From: a virus
DNA: 31,030 bases
IMG/VR virus record: IMGVR_UViG_3300048592_000737
Coordinates: 1-31,030 of that record
Reading direction: 5' to 3' (one strand)
Part shown: piece after piece, positions 1-8,529 of the stretch
Layout of the letters: every line of letters begins with the position of its first letter
Numbering within the stretch: the first letter of the stretch is position 1
The notes under the pieces: model-generated
The model's database searches: none
What the model was told of the DNA's origin: nothing
The model's input: the letters and a program-made list of their open reading frames with translations, nothing else
Made by a program: the position numbers and the translations under genes

Positions 1-220
1 GCAGGTTGGCGCGTGCCGGCACAGAGCCGGCGACACGCGCCGCGGTCACGGTCAGCGTGCCCGACTGGGTGATCCTGACGTAGTAGAAGTTGGGGCGGTC
101 GGGCACGATTACATCGTAGCCACCCGCTCCATCGGGGCGGCCTAAGACGCCCTTGACCCAACTCCGGTATTCCGAAGCCGACCATGCCCCGTCCCAGGCT
201 TTGCGGAGTTTGTCGGTCAC
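1..220 (-). CDS. Hypothetical tail-region protein, 3' part outside the window
   Basis: The reading frame opens with GTG at 220 and runs off the left edge, so only about 73 residues are visible. It begins (M)TDKLRKAWDGAWSASEYRS and later has a short beta-rich stretch (YDVIVPDRPNFYYVRI). The GTG overlaps the TGA of the upstream tail-tip gene as GTGA, which supports translational coupling and decides the start. No family is recognised. Its place after the tape measure and Asp-box tail gene suggests a tail-tip or fibre component, by context only. Confidence 0.6.
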   Translation of the reverse strand, partial: MTDKLRKAWDGAWSASEYRSWVKGVLGRPDGAGGYDVIVPDRPNFYYVRITQSGTLTVTAARVAGSVPARANL

Positions 221-3200
221 GATAGCGGCCCTCCGGCAATCCCCATAATCTCACCAGCCGGCGGGTTGCTACCCGGCAGTTTGTCGCTCCAGTTGGCCCC
301 GTTGTCGAGCGAGTGCTGGATCAGCGCCCGCCCCCACAGGAAAATCTCGTCGCTGTCCCCGCTGGCAAAGGCCGCTTGCGCTGGCCACGCGTTCGTCGTA
401 CCGCCGGCCACCGGCCCCATGCGCTTGGTCCACGTATCCCCGCCATCGCTGCTGACGAAGACGCAAACCACGCCATCGGTGCCCGCTTGGTCCACATCGA
501 TGTCGTCAATGCCGTCCCCCTCGCCGACCATGACAACGTGCAGCCGGTTGGTGTCGAGCGTGCGCAGCCCGAAGAGACCACGAAACGCTCCAAAGGTGAT
601 GCCGGCATCGGTCGGGCTGATGTCGGTATCGGTCGCGCCATCGGTGCGCCGTTGGCTCCAGGTATGCGCGCCCCCGCTGCGCACCAGTTTGGTGTAGTAA
701 AGGAGCGACTCCGCGGCGTTGTTGTGCCACGGGACATGGAAGCAGTAGCCCAAGCCGTTGCCCAGGTCGCTCGTGATGCCGGCGTTGCTCCAGGTTGCGC
801 CCCAATCCTCGGTCTTGTAAATGGCGACGGTCGTCGGGTTGGCGGTTGCGGTGTACGCCCCGACGTAAGCCAGGCCAGGCGTGCGGGGCGACATATAAAT
901 ACCTGCAATCCGCCGCGTGCCATTGACCGCCACCGAGTCATAAAACGCGGTGACCGCAATCTCGGAGCTGAAATTCTGGCCGCCATCCTCGCTGTGCACC
1001 ACGTAGCCGCCATTCTGGCCGCCGCCGGTTCGTGCGTTGCGGATGCTCATCAGCCACGGGTTGTCGCTCTCCGTCGCCTGGAAGCGACCAAACGATGCCG
1101 CAATAATGCCCCACGCACCGCCCGTGCCGTTGACGGTTTCGGCGTAACTGAAGACCTCGGCATAGGCCGGCGTGCCGAAGATGTCAGTCAAGCGGAAAAG
1201 CTTCGACGTGCCGAGCACCCAGCCGTTAATGGCGCCGCCGGGCGTGCCGCGGTAGCCCGGCGAAAAGGGATCCACCACCCACGTCAACAGACTACCGGTA
1301 GTCAAGCTGGCCGCGACCGCGGCGGTGGTGTTGCGGCTCCAGGTGGGGCTGGCGCTCTGGAAATTCGATGTGGTCCAGATGTAGCCCTCGCGGCCGATCA
1401 TGGCCACCTGCTGCACGCCTGGCGTCAACCCATTATTAAAGGCCGGGTCAGGGAGCGGGTTGGCGGGCGTCCACCCGCCGTTGTCCACGGCTTCGGCCGT
1501 GGGCACGGTGACGGTCGTGGCCGGCAGTCCGCTCGTCTCGCGCTCGGCGGTGATGGTCACCGTCTTGGTGAGGCCGGTCGGCGTGTGGTTGTAGCGGATA
1601 TCAAGCTGCTTCATGAGGAAGCGGGCTTCCGTAAAGGTGAGGCCGCGTTGCGCTGCAACCGCGCTGTCAATCGTGACCTTGAGCCAGGTCAGCGCGGCCG
1701 GCTCGAGGTCAAGGTCTGTGCCCTCGGCCAGGGTAATCGAAAACAGCCCTTGCGGCGCGTTCAGCCGTGCGTACTTGTGGCCGCAGTAGGCATTGAGTCC
1801 CTCCTGGTCAATCGCCAGGTTCTCGCCGTCGTCGACCGCGCCCAACCCTTGCCCCGGCGCCTCCCCCGGCGCGATGGCAAACGCGGTGCTAACCTCGGTT
1901 GCGCTGGCCAGGATGGCATTGGCGCGCAACCAATGCACCCGCGGCGGCCGCTGGTGGGTGTAGCGCAGGTCGCTGTAGTAATCGGGCGTCAACGTGCCCT
2001 GGCTATCGCTGGTCCGGTCGCCGGTGTCGAGCAACATCGGGTCAATGGTGACCGCCATCTGCCCGCGCCGATTGCAGGTAAAGAGATGGTCAGGCACGAG
2101 CGACGCCGCGCGGCGGCTCACCTGGTCATAGAGTGTATCGCCATCGCTCGACAGAATCTTGAACGGATAGCTGGTTGTGGTCTCGCTCCAAGTCCAGTCA
2201 GCGAGGTCAAGCGCCGTGCTCTGCCATTGCAACAGCGCGTGAAGGAAGCGGTCCATATTGCAGCCGGTCATCTCGCCCCACGCCGCGGGACTGGCCTTTT
2301 CTTCGAGTACTTGCGAAAAGCCGGGTAGCGCCTTGAGCCGGCCCATGACATCGACACAGGCCAACTCGGTGTCACGGAGCAGCCCGGTCGGTGTCGCGCC
2401 GATGTCGGCGCTATCGGTGTCGATAAAGCCGGTAAAGAGCACATTCGTGCGGTCGTCAGCGTCCTCGGCGTCGCCGTCAATCAGCATGACGAGCGTCCCG
2501 TCAGGGTAGGTGGCCGCGGGGATGTTGTCATGCACCCGCAGATTCAACTCCTGGCCATCCACCGCGACCGTGTGGCGCGTCACCTCAAAATTATAAAGAC
2601 AGGGGTCGTCGTCGGGGTCGATGGCCAGCACGGGCACATGGCTCGTGTGTAGCTTGGCGTTGTCATCGGTGACGAGCAGGCTGACGTAACGGAAGCCGGC
2701 CGGGAACGTGGCCGTGATGGTCGTGTCCGTCGAAGTGCCCACGGTGATGGTGCCATCACGTACGTCCCAAATCGTGTTGGCAATGCTGGCGCCCGGCTCG
2801 GTCACAAAGCTGTTGCCGGCGTCGAAGTTGACCGTAATCACCTCGGTTACGCTGTCGATCGTGCTGGCGTAGGTCGGGCCGGCATTGGAGACCGGCGGGC
2901 TGGCCGCGCCATAGGTCGCAAAATCAAGGTCGCTATCCATATACCGCACGCCGTCCGGGTCGATGAAGGGGATTTTGGCCATGACCGGATAGAAGCGATA
3001 GACGGTGATGTAGCTGTTGTCGGCGAAATTGACCTCGCCGTCATAGACCCCCTGCGAGCTGCGACCGATGTAGAGCACAGAGGAGGTCGGGAATTTGCGA
3101 ATGCGCGAGCGGCCTAGATTGTCAGCGCCGGCGGTGGAGCCGAAGACCACCAACATGTTGAGGTCAATCACCGAGTGGGATCCGGTGGTCACCGTGTCGT

Positions 3201-3297
3201 AGGTCAGCTCGTCAAGCGGCCAGGTGATGCCGCTCGGCATGTTAACGCGCGCCTGGAAGACAATCTCGGGCTCGAGAATAAACAGCTTGAGTGTCAT
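217..3297 (-). CDS. Large tail-tip/fibre-like protein with PKD-like and sialidase-type Asp-box repeats
   Basis: A 1026-residue protein encoded after the tape measure, where distal tail and receptor-binding proteins usually lie. The N-terminal ~130 residues are beta-rich. Residues ~150-230 look like a PKD/Ig-like fold. The central part (~240-620) resembles a tail-hub-like region but has no motif I can name. The last ~400 residues carry Asp-box (BNR) motifs of the S-x-D-x-G-x-x-W/F type: SEDGGQNF near 769, KTEDWGATW near 829, SSDGGDTW near 950 and SLDNGANW near 1000. These indicate a beta-propeller as in sialidases or photosystem-assembly-type repeat proteins. Catalytic sialidase residues were not identified, so carbohydrate binding is more likely than hydrolysis. 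The ATG overlaps the upstream TGA by one base (TGATG). Confidence 0.75.
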   Translation of the reverse strand: MTLKLFILEPEIVFQARVNMPSGITWPLDELTYDTVTTGSHSVIDLNMLVVFGSTAGADNLGRSRIRKFPTSSVLYIGRSSQGVYDGEVNFADNSYITVYRFYPVMAKIPFIDPDGVRYMDSDLDFATYGAASPPVSNAGPTYASTIDSVTEVITVNFDAGNSFVTEPGASIANTIWDVRDGTITVGTSTDTTITATFPAGFRYVSLLVTDDNAKLHTSHVPVLAIDPDDDPCLYNFEVTRHTVAVDGQELNLRVHDNIPAATYPDGTLVMLIDGDAEDADDRTNVLFTGFIDTDSADIGATPTGLLRDTELACVDVMGRLKALPGFSQVLEEKASPAAWGEMTGCNMDRFLHALLQWQSTALDLADWTWSETTTSYPFKILSSDGDTLYDQVSRRAASLVPDHLFTCNRRGQMAVTIDPMLLDTGDRTSDSQGTLTPDYYSDLRYTHQRPPRVHWLRANAILASATEVSTAFAIAPGEAPGQGLGAVDDGENLAIDQEGLNAYCGHKYARLNAPQGLFSITLAEGTDLDLEPAALTWLKVTIDSAVAAQRGLTFTEARFLMKQLDIRYNHTPTGLTKTVTITAERETSGLPATTVTVPTAEAVDNGGWTPANPLPDPAFNNGLTPGVQQVAMIGREGYIWTTSNFQSASPTWSRNTTAAVAASLTTGSLLTWVVDPFSPGYRGTPGGAINGWVLGTSKLFRLTDIFGTPAYAEVFSYAETVNGTGGAWGIIAASFGRFQATESDNPWLMSIRNARTGGGQNGGYVVHSEDGGQNFSSEIAVTAFYDSVAVNGTRRIAGIYMSPRTPGLAYVGAYTATANPTTVAIYKTEDWGATWSNAGITSDLGNGLGYCFHVPWHNNAAESLLYYTKLVRSGGAHTWSQRRTDGATDTDISPTDAGITFGAFRGLFGLRTLDTNRLHVVMVGEGDGIDDIDVDQAGTDGVVCVFVSSDGGDTWTKRMGPVAGGTTNAWPAQAAFASGDSDEIFLWGRALIQHSLDNGANWSDKLPGSNPPAGEIMGIAGGPLS

Positions 3298-3680
3298 CAG
3301 GTTGCCGCCGTCAGGTCTTTGACGAGAAACACCACATCGCGCAAGAAGTAATTCTCGCGCGCCCCGTTGCGCCCGATGTCGGGACGCACGACGCGCCCGT
3401 TCCAGCGCTTGGCCGCAAAAGTCTGGTCCTCGGCGTAGAGCGTCACGTTGGCACTGACGAGCGACGACAGGCCGAACGCGGTCAGGATGGCCTGGTACTG
3501 CGTGGCGTTCTCAATCATGCTGTAGACCAGCTCCACATACAACCCTTCCTCGTAGACCACCCCGGAGGCCGCATAGGTGCGCCGGGTGACCTGGATGCCG
3601 ACCGACCGTGGCTGTGGGTCGAGCACCACCAAATCGACGAGCGGCTGATTGTGCGCGGGCTTGACGCGATAGTCTGACAT
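3297..3680 (-). CDS. Hypothetical tail protein (distal-tail-like by position)
   Basis: A 127-residue protein between the tape measure and the Asp-box tail protein. It is beta-rich with no membrane segment or signal peptide. A visible stretch is VVYEEGLYVELVYSMIEN. The start ATG directly abuts the TAG of the tape measure gene (TAGATG), and the stop overlaps the next ATG, so it is firmly inside the tail operon. Distal tail proteins occupy this slot in many siphoviruses, but no diagnostic motif is visible and the assignment rests on order alone. Confidence 0.65.
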   Translation of the reverse strand: MSDYRVKPAHNQPLVDLVVLDPQPRSVGIQVTRRTYAASGVVYEEGLYVELVYSMIENATQYQAILTAFGLSSLVSANVTLYAEDQTFAAKRWNGRVVRPDIGRNGARENYFLRDVVFLVKDLTAAT

Positions 3681-6242
3681 CTACTGCACCCCTTCCAGCA
3701 GCGCCACCAGTTCATCCCGCACCATGCGCGCCAGCACTTGTTCGCTCTGCGCCGGCGAGGCGTTGATGACAATGGCGCCACTCTGCACGGTCACCGTGCC
3801 AAAACCGCGCCCGCCGCCGCCGGCGTTGCCCGCCACGGGTGCGACCGGGGCCACGGGTGCACTGCGGCCGCCCGCAAAGTCGGTCAGCCAGGTTGGGCCA
3901 GTATCCGCGCCCTGCACCGCAAAGCGGCTTTGCAGCCCGTCCCAGAACTGATTGAAGAGCGCCAACGACTCAGCCTGGCGGGCTTTTTGAATCTCGAGCC
4001 ACGCCGCGTTGTGCAGCCCCAAATCATTGAGTTCTTCGAGGAACGTCTGCTCGAGCTGCTTTTTCTCCTGCGCGGCCTGCTCGGCAATCTTGGCCATGCG
4101 GTCGGCGTTGGCCTGGTCCAGTTGCGCCAGTTGGTCGGCGTAATCCTGCGCCCGGCGCTCGTTCTGGATAGCCCGCTCCGCGTCCTCATCCGCCAACCGC
4201 TGCTCAAAGGCGGCCTGCATATCGGCGAGGCGCTCGGCTTCGGCCTCCTGCGCGGCCTGGCGCTGTTCGGCAAAGGCCTCCTGCATGTCGGCGAGGCGGC
4301 GGGCATCGCTCTCCCTGGCCTCGGCCACCTGTTCGGCGTAGGCGGCCTGTGCATCGGCGAGTTGTTCGGCGAGGGCGTCCTTGGCGTCGCTAATCTTTTC
4401 GGTGTGCGCCTCGGCCGCGTCCTGCTGCTCGCGGGCGTAACGCCGCTGCTCTTCACGCACCGCCACCGCGTCAAGCCGACCGGCGGCGTCGAGCAACCGG
4501 TCGCGGTGGTCTTGCTGTGCTCGTTCCCGGCTCTTCTGGTAGTCGGCTTCGAGTTCGGTCAGCCGCTCGTTGCCGTCCTGCCGTAGCTCCGCAATCCGCT
4601 CGTTGTAGTCAGCCTGCCACCGCGCCTCGCGGCGGCCGATGTCCTCTTGCACGTCGGCGACCGCGTCGGCGTAATCCTGCGCGGCCTGGGCGGCCTGTTT
4701 GGCGGCTTGCTCCTGCACGTCGGCAATCTGCTGGTTGTAGTCACGGAGGGCGCGGGCGCGGTTGCGGGCAAAATCGGCCTCTTCGCGGGCTACCGTCTTG
4801 CCATAGTCGCGGATGGCGTCGGCGCGCTGCTGCTCATATTGCCGGGTGGTCTCGAGCCGCTGTTGCGCGGCCTGGCGCTCAATGTCGGCCACGTCGCGCG
4901 CCCATTGCTGCACGGCGTCGGTTTGGTCGGCGGTGTAAGTGGGACCAGTGGCGGTGGAGCGATTGGGAACCAGACGATTGAGTGCGCCCAGGTCAAGCCC
5001 GCTCGTGCCCGCGTTGGCGAAGCGGCCGGCGGCTAGTGAGGCTCCCTGTAGTTGCGCCCGCAGTTGGGCGAGCTGGGTATTAGCCTCGCGCACCAACCCG
5101 GCCATGCGGTCAATCTCGGCCTGCGGCGCGCCCTCGCTCCGCAGACGCGCCAGCCCGGCGGATGCCATTGAGGCGACACCCTCTTGGCTGCGAATCCGAC
5201 CGCGCAGCACGCGCTCCTCGAGCGATGTTCCGCCGCCCCCGAGTACACCGCTAGCGCTTTGCATGAGGCCAATCGGGCTGACGTTCAACCCTGCCCCGAG
5301 CATTGCCTGCATCCAACCGGGGATCTGGATGCCTTGCAGGTTGCGGCTCAGAAATTGCGCATCGCGGCTGGCCTGTTGCAGTCGTTCCGTCACAGCGTCG
5401 AGCTGCTGCGCCAGTAGGCCCATGTAACCACTGACCGCGGGGCCGGCATCTGTCCCGAGTTGTAGCTGAAAGTCTTTCCATGCCTTGGCCGCCTTTTCCG
5501 CTCCGGTGGCTTGGGCCTCGGCGGACTTGGCCAGCGCGCCAAACTTGGCGATTGCCAAATCCAAAATGGCGTTCTGGTACGCCATCTCGTTAGACAAATC
5601 GCCATTCGCCGCCTTGAGTTCCTTGATTTTTGTCTCAACTTCGGAGACGCCCAGCCCGAGCTGGTCTAGACGCATGGTCGATTGGTTGGCGATGGCCAGT
5701 TGGAGCTGGCCAATGATATAGTCCTGTGACGACCCCATCGCAATCGAGATGCCACGGCTGGCGATGGTGAACTTTTCCAGCTCTGCCGCGTTGTCAGCGA
5801 AACCGACCGCTTGCAACCGCGTGACATCCGCCAGCGCGGCGGCTTTATCAATCACACCACCGGTCACCCGGTCATAGGTTCGCAATAGCTCGTTAAGTTT
5901 AGACTGTGACCCGGCGAGGCTGACCGCGGCGACACTCTGCCGACGGTACGCGGTGGCGGTGGCATCCGCCGCCAAGGCAAAGCGCCCCAGCTGCACGGCG
6001 ATAGCCGCACCGCCGGCCGCCAACCCCAGCGCGGCCGGGAGGCCGCCCAGAGTTTGCGCCAGCCCGCTAACACCCTGTTGCGCTCGTTTGGCCCCCTGGT
6101 CGATTTGCCCCAGGTTGCGGGCCACGGTCTGCCCCACCTGTTGCGTCAACGCCTGGATGCGCAGCAGGTCGCTCGTGTCTATCGAAATTTTGCCCTGCGC
6201 GTTGCCTAGCCCCTGGCCGGCCGCCGGCGCTGCTCTGCCCAT
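3681..6242 (-). CDS. Tape measure protein
   Basis: An 853-residue protein directly after the frameshifted tail chaperones, the canonical position for the tape measure. This protein sets tail length and is ejected with the DNA. Residues ~75-110 hold a small hydrophobic Ala/Gly-rich segment. Residues ~440-770 form a very long Ala/Glu/Arg/Gln-rich coiled coil with quasi-repeats such as RLADMQEAFAEQR and RLADMQAAFEQRL. The C-terminus has a Pro/Ala/Gly stretch (APVAPVAPVAGNAGGGG). From the usual ~0.15 nm per residue the tail would be roughly 120-130 nm, an inference that assumes a fully helical protein. It is encoded 3 bp after the chaperone stop. Confidence 0.92.
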   Translation of the reverse strand: MGRAAPAAGQGLGNAQGKISIDTSDLLRIQALTQQVGQTVARNLGQIDQGAKRAQQGVSGLAQTLGGLPAALGLAAGGAAIAVQLGRFALAADATATAYRRQSVAAVSLAGSQSKLNELLRTYDRVTGGVIDKAAALADVTRLQAVGFADNAAELEKFTIASRGISIAMGSSQDYIIGQLQLAIANQSTMRLDQLGLGVSEVETKIKELKAANGDLSNEMAYQNAILDLAIAKFGALAKSAEAQATGAEKAAKAWKDFQLQLGTDAGPAVSGYMGLLAQQLDAVTERLQQASRDAQFLSRNLQGIQIPGWMQAMLGAGLNVSPIGLMQSASGVLGGGGTSLEERVLRGRIRSQEGVASMASAGLARLRSEGAPQAEIDRMAGLVREANTQLAQLRAQLQGASLAAGRFANAGTSGLDLGALNRLVPNRSTATGPTYTADQTDAVQQWARDVADIERQAAQQRLETTRQYEQQRADAIRDYGKTVAREEADFARNRARALRDYNQQIADVQEQAAKQAAQAAQDYADAVADVQEDIGRREARWQADYNERIAELRQDGNERLTELEADYQKSRERAQQDHRDRLLDAAGRLDAVAVREEQRRYAREQQDAAEAHTEKISDAKDALAEQLADAQAAYAEQVAEARESDARRLADMQEAFAEQRQAAQEAEAERLADMQAAFEQRLADEDAERAIQNERRAQDYADQLAQLDQANADRMAKIAEQAAQEKKQLEQTFLEELNDLGLHNAAWLEIQKARQAESLALFNQFWDGLQSRFAVQGADTGPTWLTDFAGGRSAPVAPVAPVAGNAGGGGRGFGTVTVQSGAIVINASPAQSEQVLARMVRDELVALLEGVQ

Positions 6243-6245
6243 GCG

Positions 6246-6999
6246 CTACCCCTTCGCTTTCAACATTTTGACGCCTGACCCCCGCTTGCCCGCCAGTGCC
6301 ATCAGTCCAGCTAAGCCCTGTGCTTTGGCCGCCGGCTTGGGGGGCGGTGGTAGCCGGAAGTCATCGGCCAGGAGCTGGCCCAAATGGTAGCGCTGCTCAT
6401 ACTTCGGTGCCTTGTCGGAGCCGGTGTTGGTCGTCTCTTGCAGCGCGTTCTCAATGACCACGCCAAGCAGGTGTACCGCGTTGTCGAACTGGTACGCGGT
6501 CCATTCGTCAGCTAGGCGCAGGAGCTGGCTCGGCATCTGTCCGAACGTCTTCGCCTTTTGGTAGAGCGTCCACAGTTGCGTCTTTGACCGGACGAAACCG
6601 ATGCAGCACCCCCAAGGGCTGTGTGGCGGTGCGATAGATGAGAACCTTGTCGAGAAAGGGCAGGTGCTCAATCCCGATTTCGTCATCGGCGGTTGGATTA
6701 TCGACCACGCGCGGGCTGACCAGAGCCGCCCGCACTACGCAGTTGACCAGCTCGTAAAAGCCCTTTTGGCTGGCCAGTTCGTCGGTATTTTTGCCCTGAC
6801 CGACCGGCTCCCACAGCGCCTCGGCAACGAGGGGCGTCAGCAGGTCGGGGATTTTGCCGGCCAGCAAGAGCTGGTCGAGTTGCACCGCGCCGACCTCGAC
6901 CGCAAGCCCGGAATAGGCCAGGGTCAAGGCGGCGGTGGTGGCGGTCTGGGCGCGCCAGTCGCGGGGCGTGAGCGGTGGGGTGGGTGTGGGTTGGGTCAT
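6246..6999 (-). CDS. Tail assembly chaperone, frameshift fusion product (gpGT-like)
   Basis: This is the proposed longer product made when ribosomes change frame near the end of the 6508-6999 gene and continue in the frame that ends at 6246. The second frame has no sensible start of its own: its first ~40 codons are an out-of-phase shadow of the first gene. From ...AKTFGQMPSQLLRLADEW onwards it reads as the extension conserved in tail chaperones (A-x-x-W/F-G-x-x-PS-x-x-L then AYxxDxAVxxxG). The second frame is +1 relative to the first. A shift at CCA-AAA-GGC (6561-6553), with tRNA-Lys moving from AAA to AAG, gives ~250 residues (148 shared plus 102). The role is binding the tape measure and recruiting tail tube subunits. 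Confidence 0.75.
6508..6999 (-). CDS. Tail assembly chaperone, short form (gpG-like)
   Basis: A 163-residue protein beginning (M)TQPTPTPPLTPRDWRAQ, with helical segments such as VQLDQLLLAGKIPDLLTPLVAEALWEP, and ending in a Pro/Ala-rich tail (TDAEPAPAPS). It lies 3 bp after the major tail protein and before the tape measure, as expected for the short chaperone. Most ribosomes should end here; a minority shift to make the longer product. Sequence identity of this protein varies greatly between phages, so the call relies on position and on the recognisable extension in the other frame. Confidence 0.78.
   Translation of the reverse strand: MTQPTPTPPLTPRDWRAQTATTAALTLAYSGLAVEVGAVQLDQLLLAGKIPDLLTPLVAEALWEPVGQGKNTDELASQKGFYELVNCVVRAALVSPRVVDNPTADDEIGIEHLPFLDKVLIYRTATQPLGVLHRFRPVKDATVDALPKGEDVRTDAEPAPAPS
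6554..6561 (-). other. Probable +1 ribosomal frameshift site (CCAAAAGG)
   Basis: Read on the minus strand in the short-chaperone frame this is CCA-AAA-GG. Codon 148 is AAA; slipping one base forward places the same lysine tRNA on AAG and moves reading into the frame of the extension, about 45 bases before the short-form stop. A run of five G (6613-6609, in TTG-GGG-GTG) upstream could also support a GGG-to-GGG +1 slip. I prefer the AAAA site because it joins the two conserved halves more cleanly. Confidence 0.5.
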
Positions 7000-7002
7000 G
7001 GG

Positions 7003-7575
7003 CTAGGCGATGGTTGGGATGTTGGCCGGTGGGATGGTGATGGCGGCGGCGGTTTCCCGCTCGACTAGCGACAGAATCCCGTAATCGCCATCGGGTACGG
7101 CCATCACGGTCATTTCCGGGATTGCAAAGCTGCCGTACTCAAGCTGAACCAAATTCAAGTCGCCCATTACCTTACACTTAGCCACGAACACCAAGAAATC
7201 GCCATCACCCTCTTCCGCCAATGCTTTGCCACAAATAGCGAAGTAGGGCAGACGCTCACCGCCAGAAATGCGAAGGTTCGTAACCTCGTTCGGCGAGGAC
7301 ACAGACGACGTGGCGCTGTTCCCGGTCATGATCTCAAGCACTGGCAACGAAACGCCGCCCATTCGCATCGTGATTTGTGCGCCAACGGCGCGGCTGGCGG
7401 TGGCGGTGATCACATCATCGCCCGTCAGCTCAGCGCTGACCACCCGCATTACCGTGCTGAGCATCTGAACGCTCATCACATCCTGAGAACTCCCGTAAGT
7501 CCCGGTCGCGGTCCAAGGGGCGATGACGCAATCGCTCAGACCGTACTGCGGTGCACCGTAAGAATCAAACGGCAT
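7003..7575 (-). CDS. Major tail (tube) protein
   Basis: A 190-residue beta-rich protein immediately before the tail chaperones, the standard place for the tail tube subunit. Visible segments such as VVSAELTGDDVITATASRAV and FLVFVAKCKVMGDLNLVQLE fit a tail-tube beta sandwich, and the length is usual for siphoviral tube proteins. A good Shine-Dalgarno (AGGAG) lies about 9 bases before the ATG, in the short gap after the HNH gene, so the tube gene keeps its own ribosome site despite the insertion upstream. Confidence 0.75.
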   Translation of the reverse strand: MPFDSYGAPQYGLSDCVIAPWTATGTYGSSQDVMSVQMLSTVMRVVSAELTGDDVITATASRAVGAQITMRMGGVSLPVLEIMTGNSATSSVSSPNEVTNLRISGGERLPYFAICGKALAEEGDGDFLVFVAKCKVMGDLNLVQLEYGSFAIPEMTVMAVPDGDYGILSLVERETAAAITIPPANIPTIA

Positions 7576-7590
7576 AGTTACATTCTCCTG

Positions 7591-8385
7591 TCAATCATCC
7601 GAGAGGCTTGCGAAGTACCCCTCCACTCTCTTAATAATCTGTTTGGCCTTACGTTTGCCAAACTTGGACTCAAGCCATACTTCGGGGCGCTTGTTGGCCT
7701 TACTTTCGTTACAGCCTCCTCGCCCGCCACAGAGGCAAACCATATTCCGGGCAACGGTCCCCGGCGAATCCGGGTCAGACAAAGCAATCCAGTGATCAGC
7801 GTGGGGGCGATGGAATAGCCCCCCGAGTGGCCGACCACACACTGCGCAGCAACCCTTAAAGTAATCAAGACAGTGCCGCCACTGTTCCGGCGTAAAGGTA
7901 TCGGGCTTGCTTACCTTGCGCGCTCTACGGCGCTGTCCCTTGACCATCCGGCGATCTGGGTTTGCTTTTTCCCAGGCGGCAGAGCGGGCATTTGCTTTGT
8001 CGCCGTGCTTCTCGCGATACCGCTTGCTGCGTTCGCGTTGCTCAGCTTTTGCCTTGTCGGGATCGGCTTCGCGCTTGATTTTTACGTATACCCGGCGACG
8101 ATCTAAGGTGCGCTTGTAGTGCGACTTTTGGTTGTCTTTGTATCGCTCTTTGTTCTCTTCTCGCCATTCGTCAGATCGTCTGCGACTTGCTGCCCTGAAT
8201 TCCGGATCCGTGTCGTATCGTTCTTTCATACGGGCGAGGATGCACTCTTTGCAGCGAGAGCACAGGCCCAGCTTGCCCCTTTTGTCAGCGTGCCAATACT
8301 CAGTCGTAGCCGGCTTCTCTTCACCGCATCGTGAACAGACTTTTGTCAGTTGTGGTTGTGGGGCTTGTGGTGTATGATCACTCAT
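7591..8385 (-). CDS. Free-standing HNH homing-type endonuclease
   Basis: A 264-residue basic protein. The start is ATG at 8385, preceded by AAAGGA 9 bases upstream; an open frame extends further but lacks a ribosome site. Near the N-terminus is a zinc-ribbon pattern CSRCGEEKP...CSRCKEC. The middle is Arg/Lys/Glu-rich and helical. The C-terminal part has the HNH core: CCAVCG, then HADHWIAL, then NMVCLC...GCNESKANKRPEVWL. It should bind and nick or cut DNA using a metal held by the HNH histidines. It is wedged between tail completion and tail tube genes and has its own promoter and hairpin leader, the hallmark of a mobile gene inserted between late genes. Confidence 0.88.
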   Translation of the reverse strand: MSDHTPQAPQPQLTKVCSRCGEEKPATTEYWHADKRGKLGLCSRCKECILARMKERYDTDPEFRAASRRRSDEWREENKERYKDNQKSHYKRTLDRRRVYVKIKREADPDKAKAEQRERSKRYREKHGDKANARSAAWEKANPDRRMVKGQRRRARKVSKPDTFTPEQWRHCLDYFKGCCAVCGRPLGGLFHRPHADHWIALSDPDSPGTVARNMVCLCGGRGGCNESKANKRPEVWLESKFGKRKAKQIIKRVEGYFASLSDD

Positions 8386-8461
8386 GTCGGCTAGTCCTTT
8401 CTCGACTAATCGGCCACGGCCTTGGGGTGTTTCCAGCACCGCCAGGGCCATCTTCTATCGT

Positions 8462-8483
8462 GGAACAACCGTTCGGTTGCTCC
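8462..8483 (-). other. Hairpin in the leader of the HNH mRNA
   Basis: A 10-bp inverted repeat (GGAGCAACCG / CGGTTGTTCC with one G-U pair) starts a few bases after the expected start of transcription from the extended -10. It could protect the 5' end or reduce translation. No T-tract follows, so it is not a terminator. Confidence 0.5.
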
Positions 8484-8487
8484 GTCC

Positions 8488-8496
8488 ATTATACCA
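8488..8496 (-). promoter_or_regulatory. Extended -10 promoter of the HNH gene
   Basis: On the minus strand this reads TGG-TATAAT, a perfect extended -10 (TGnTATAAT) in otherwise GC-rich DNA. No -35 hexamer is seen at standard spacing; a TTGACA (8534-8529) is too far away. It lies about 100 bases upstream of the HNH ATG, in the only sizeable gap of this part of the tail operon. Confidence 0.6.
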
Positions 8497-8529
8497 CAAT
8501 TCCCCTACCCTACCACCTACAGCAACCTG

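Noticed and set aside
313-2328. 671-codon plus-strand open frame
   Set aside because: It is in exact antisense register with the Asp-box tail gene, has no ribosome site or recognisable motif and an Arg/Ala-rich composition typical of GC-rich shadows.
3738-4586. 282-codon plus-strand frame opposite the tape measure coiled coil
   Set aside because: Leu/Gly/Val-rich repeat translation is what an Ala/Glu/Gln coiled-coil gene gives on its other strand.
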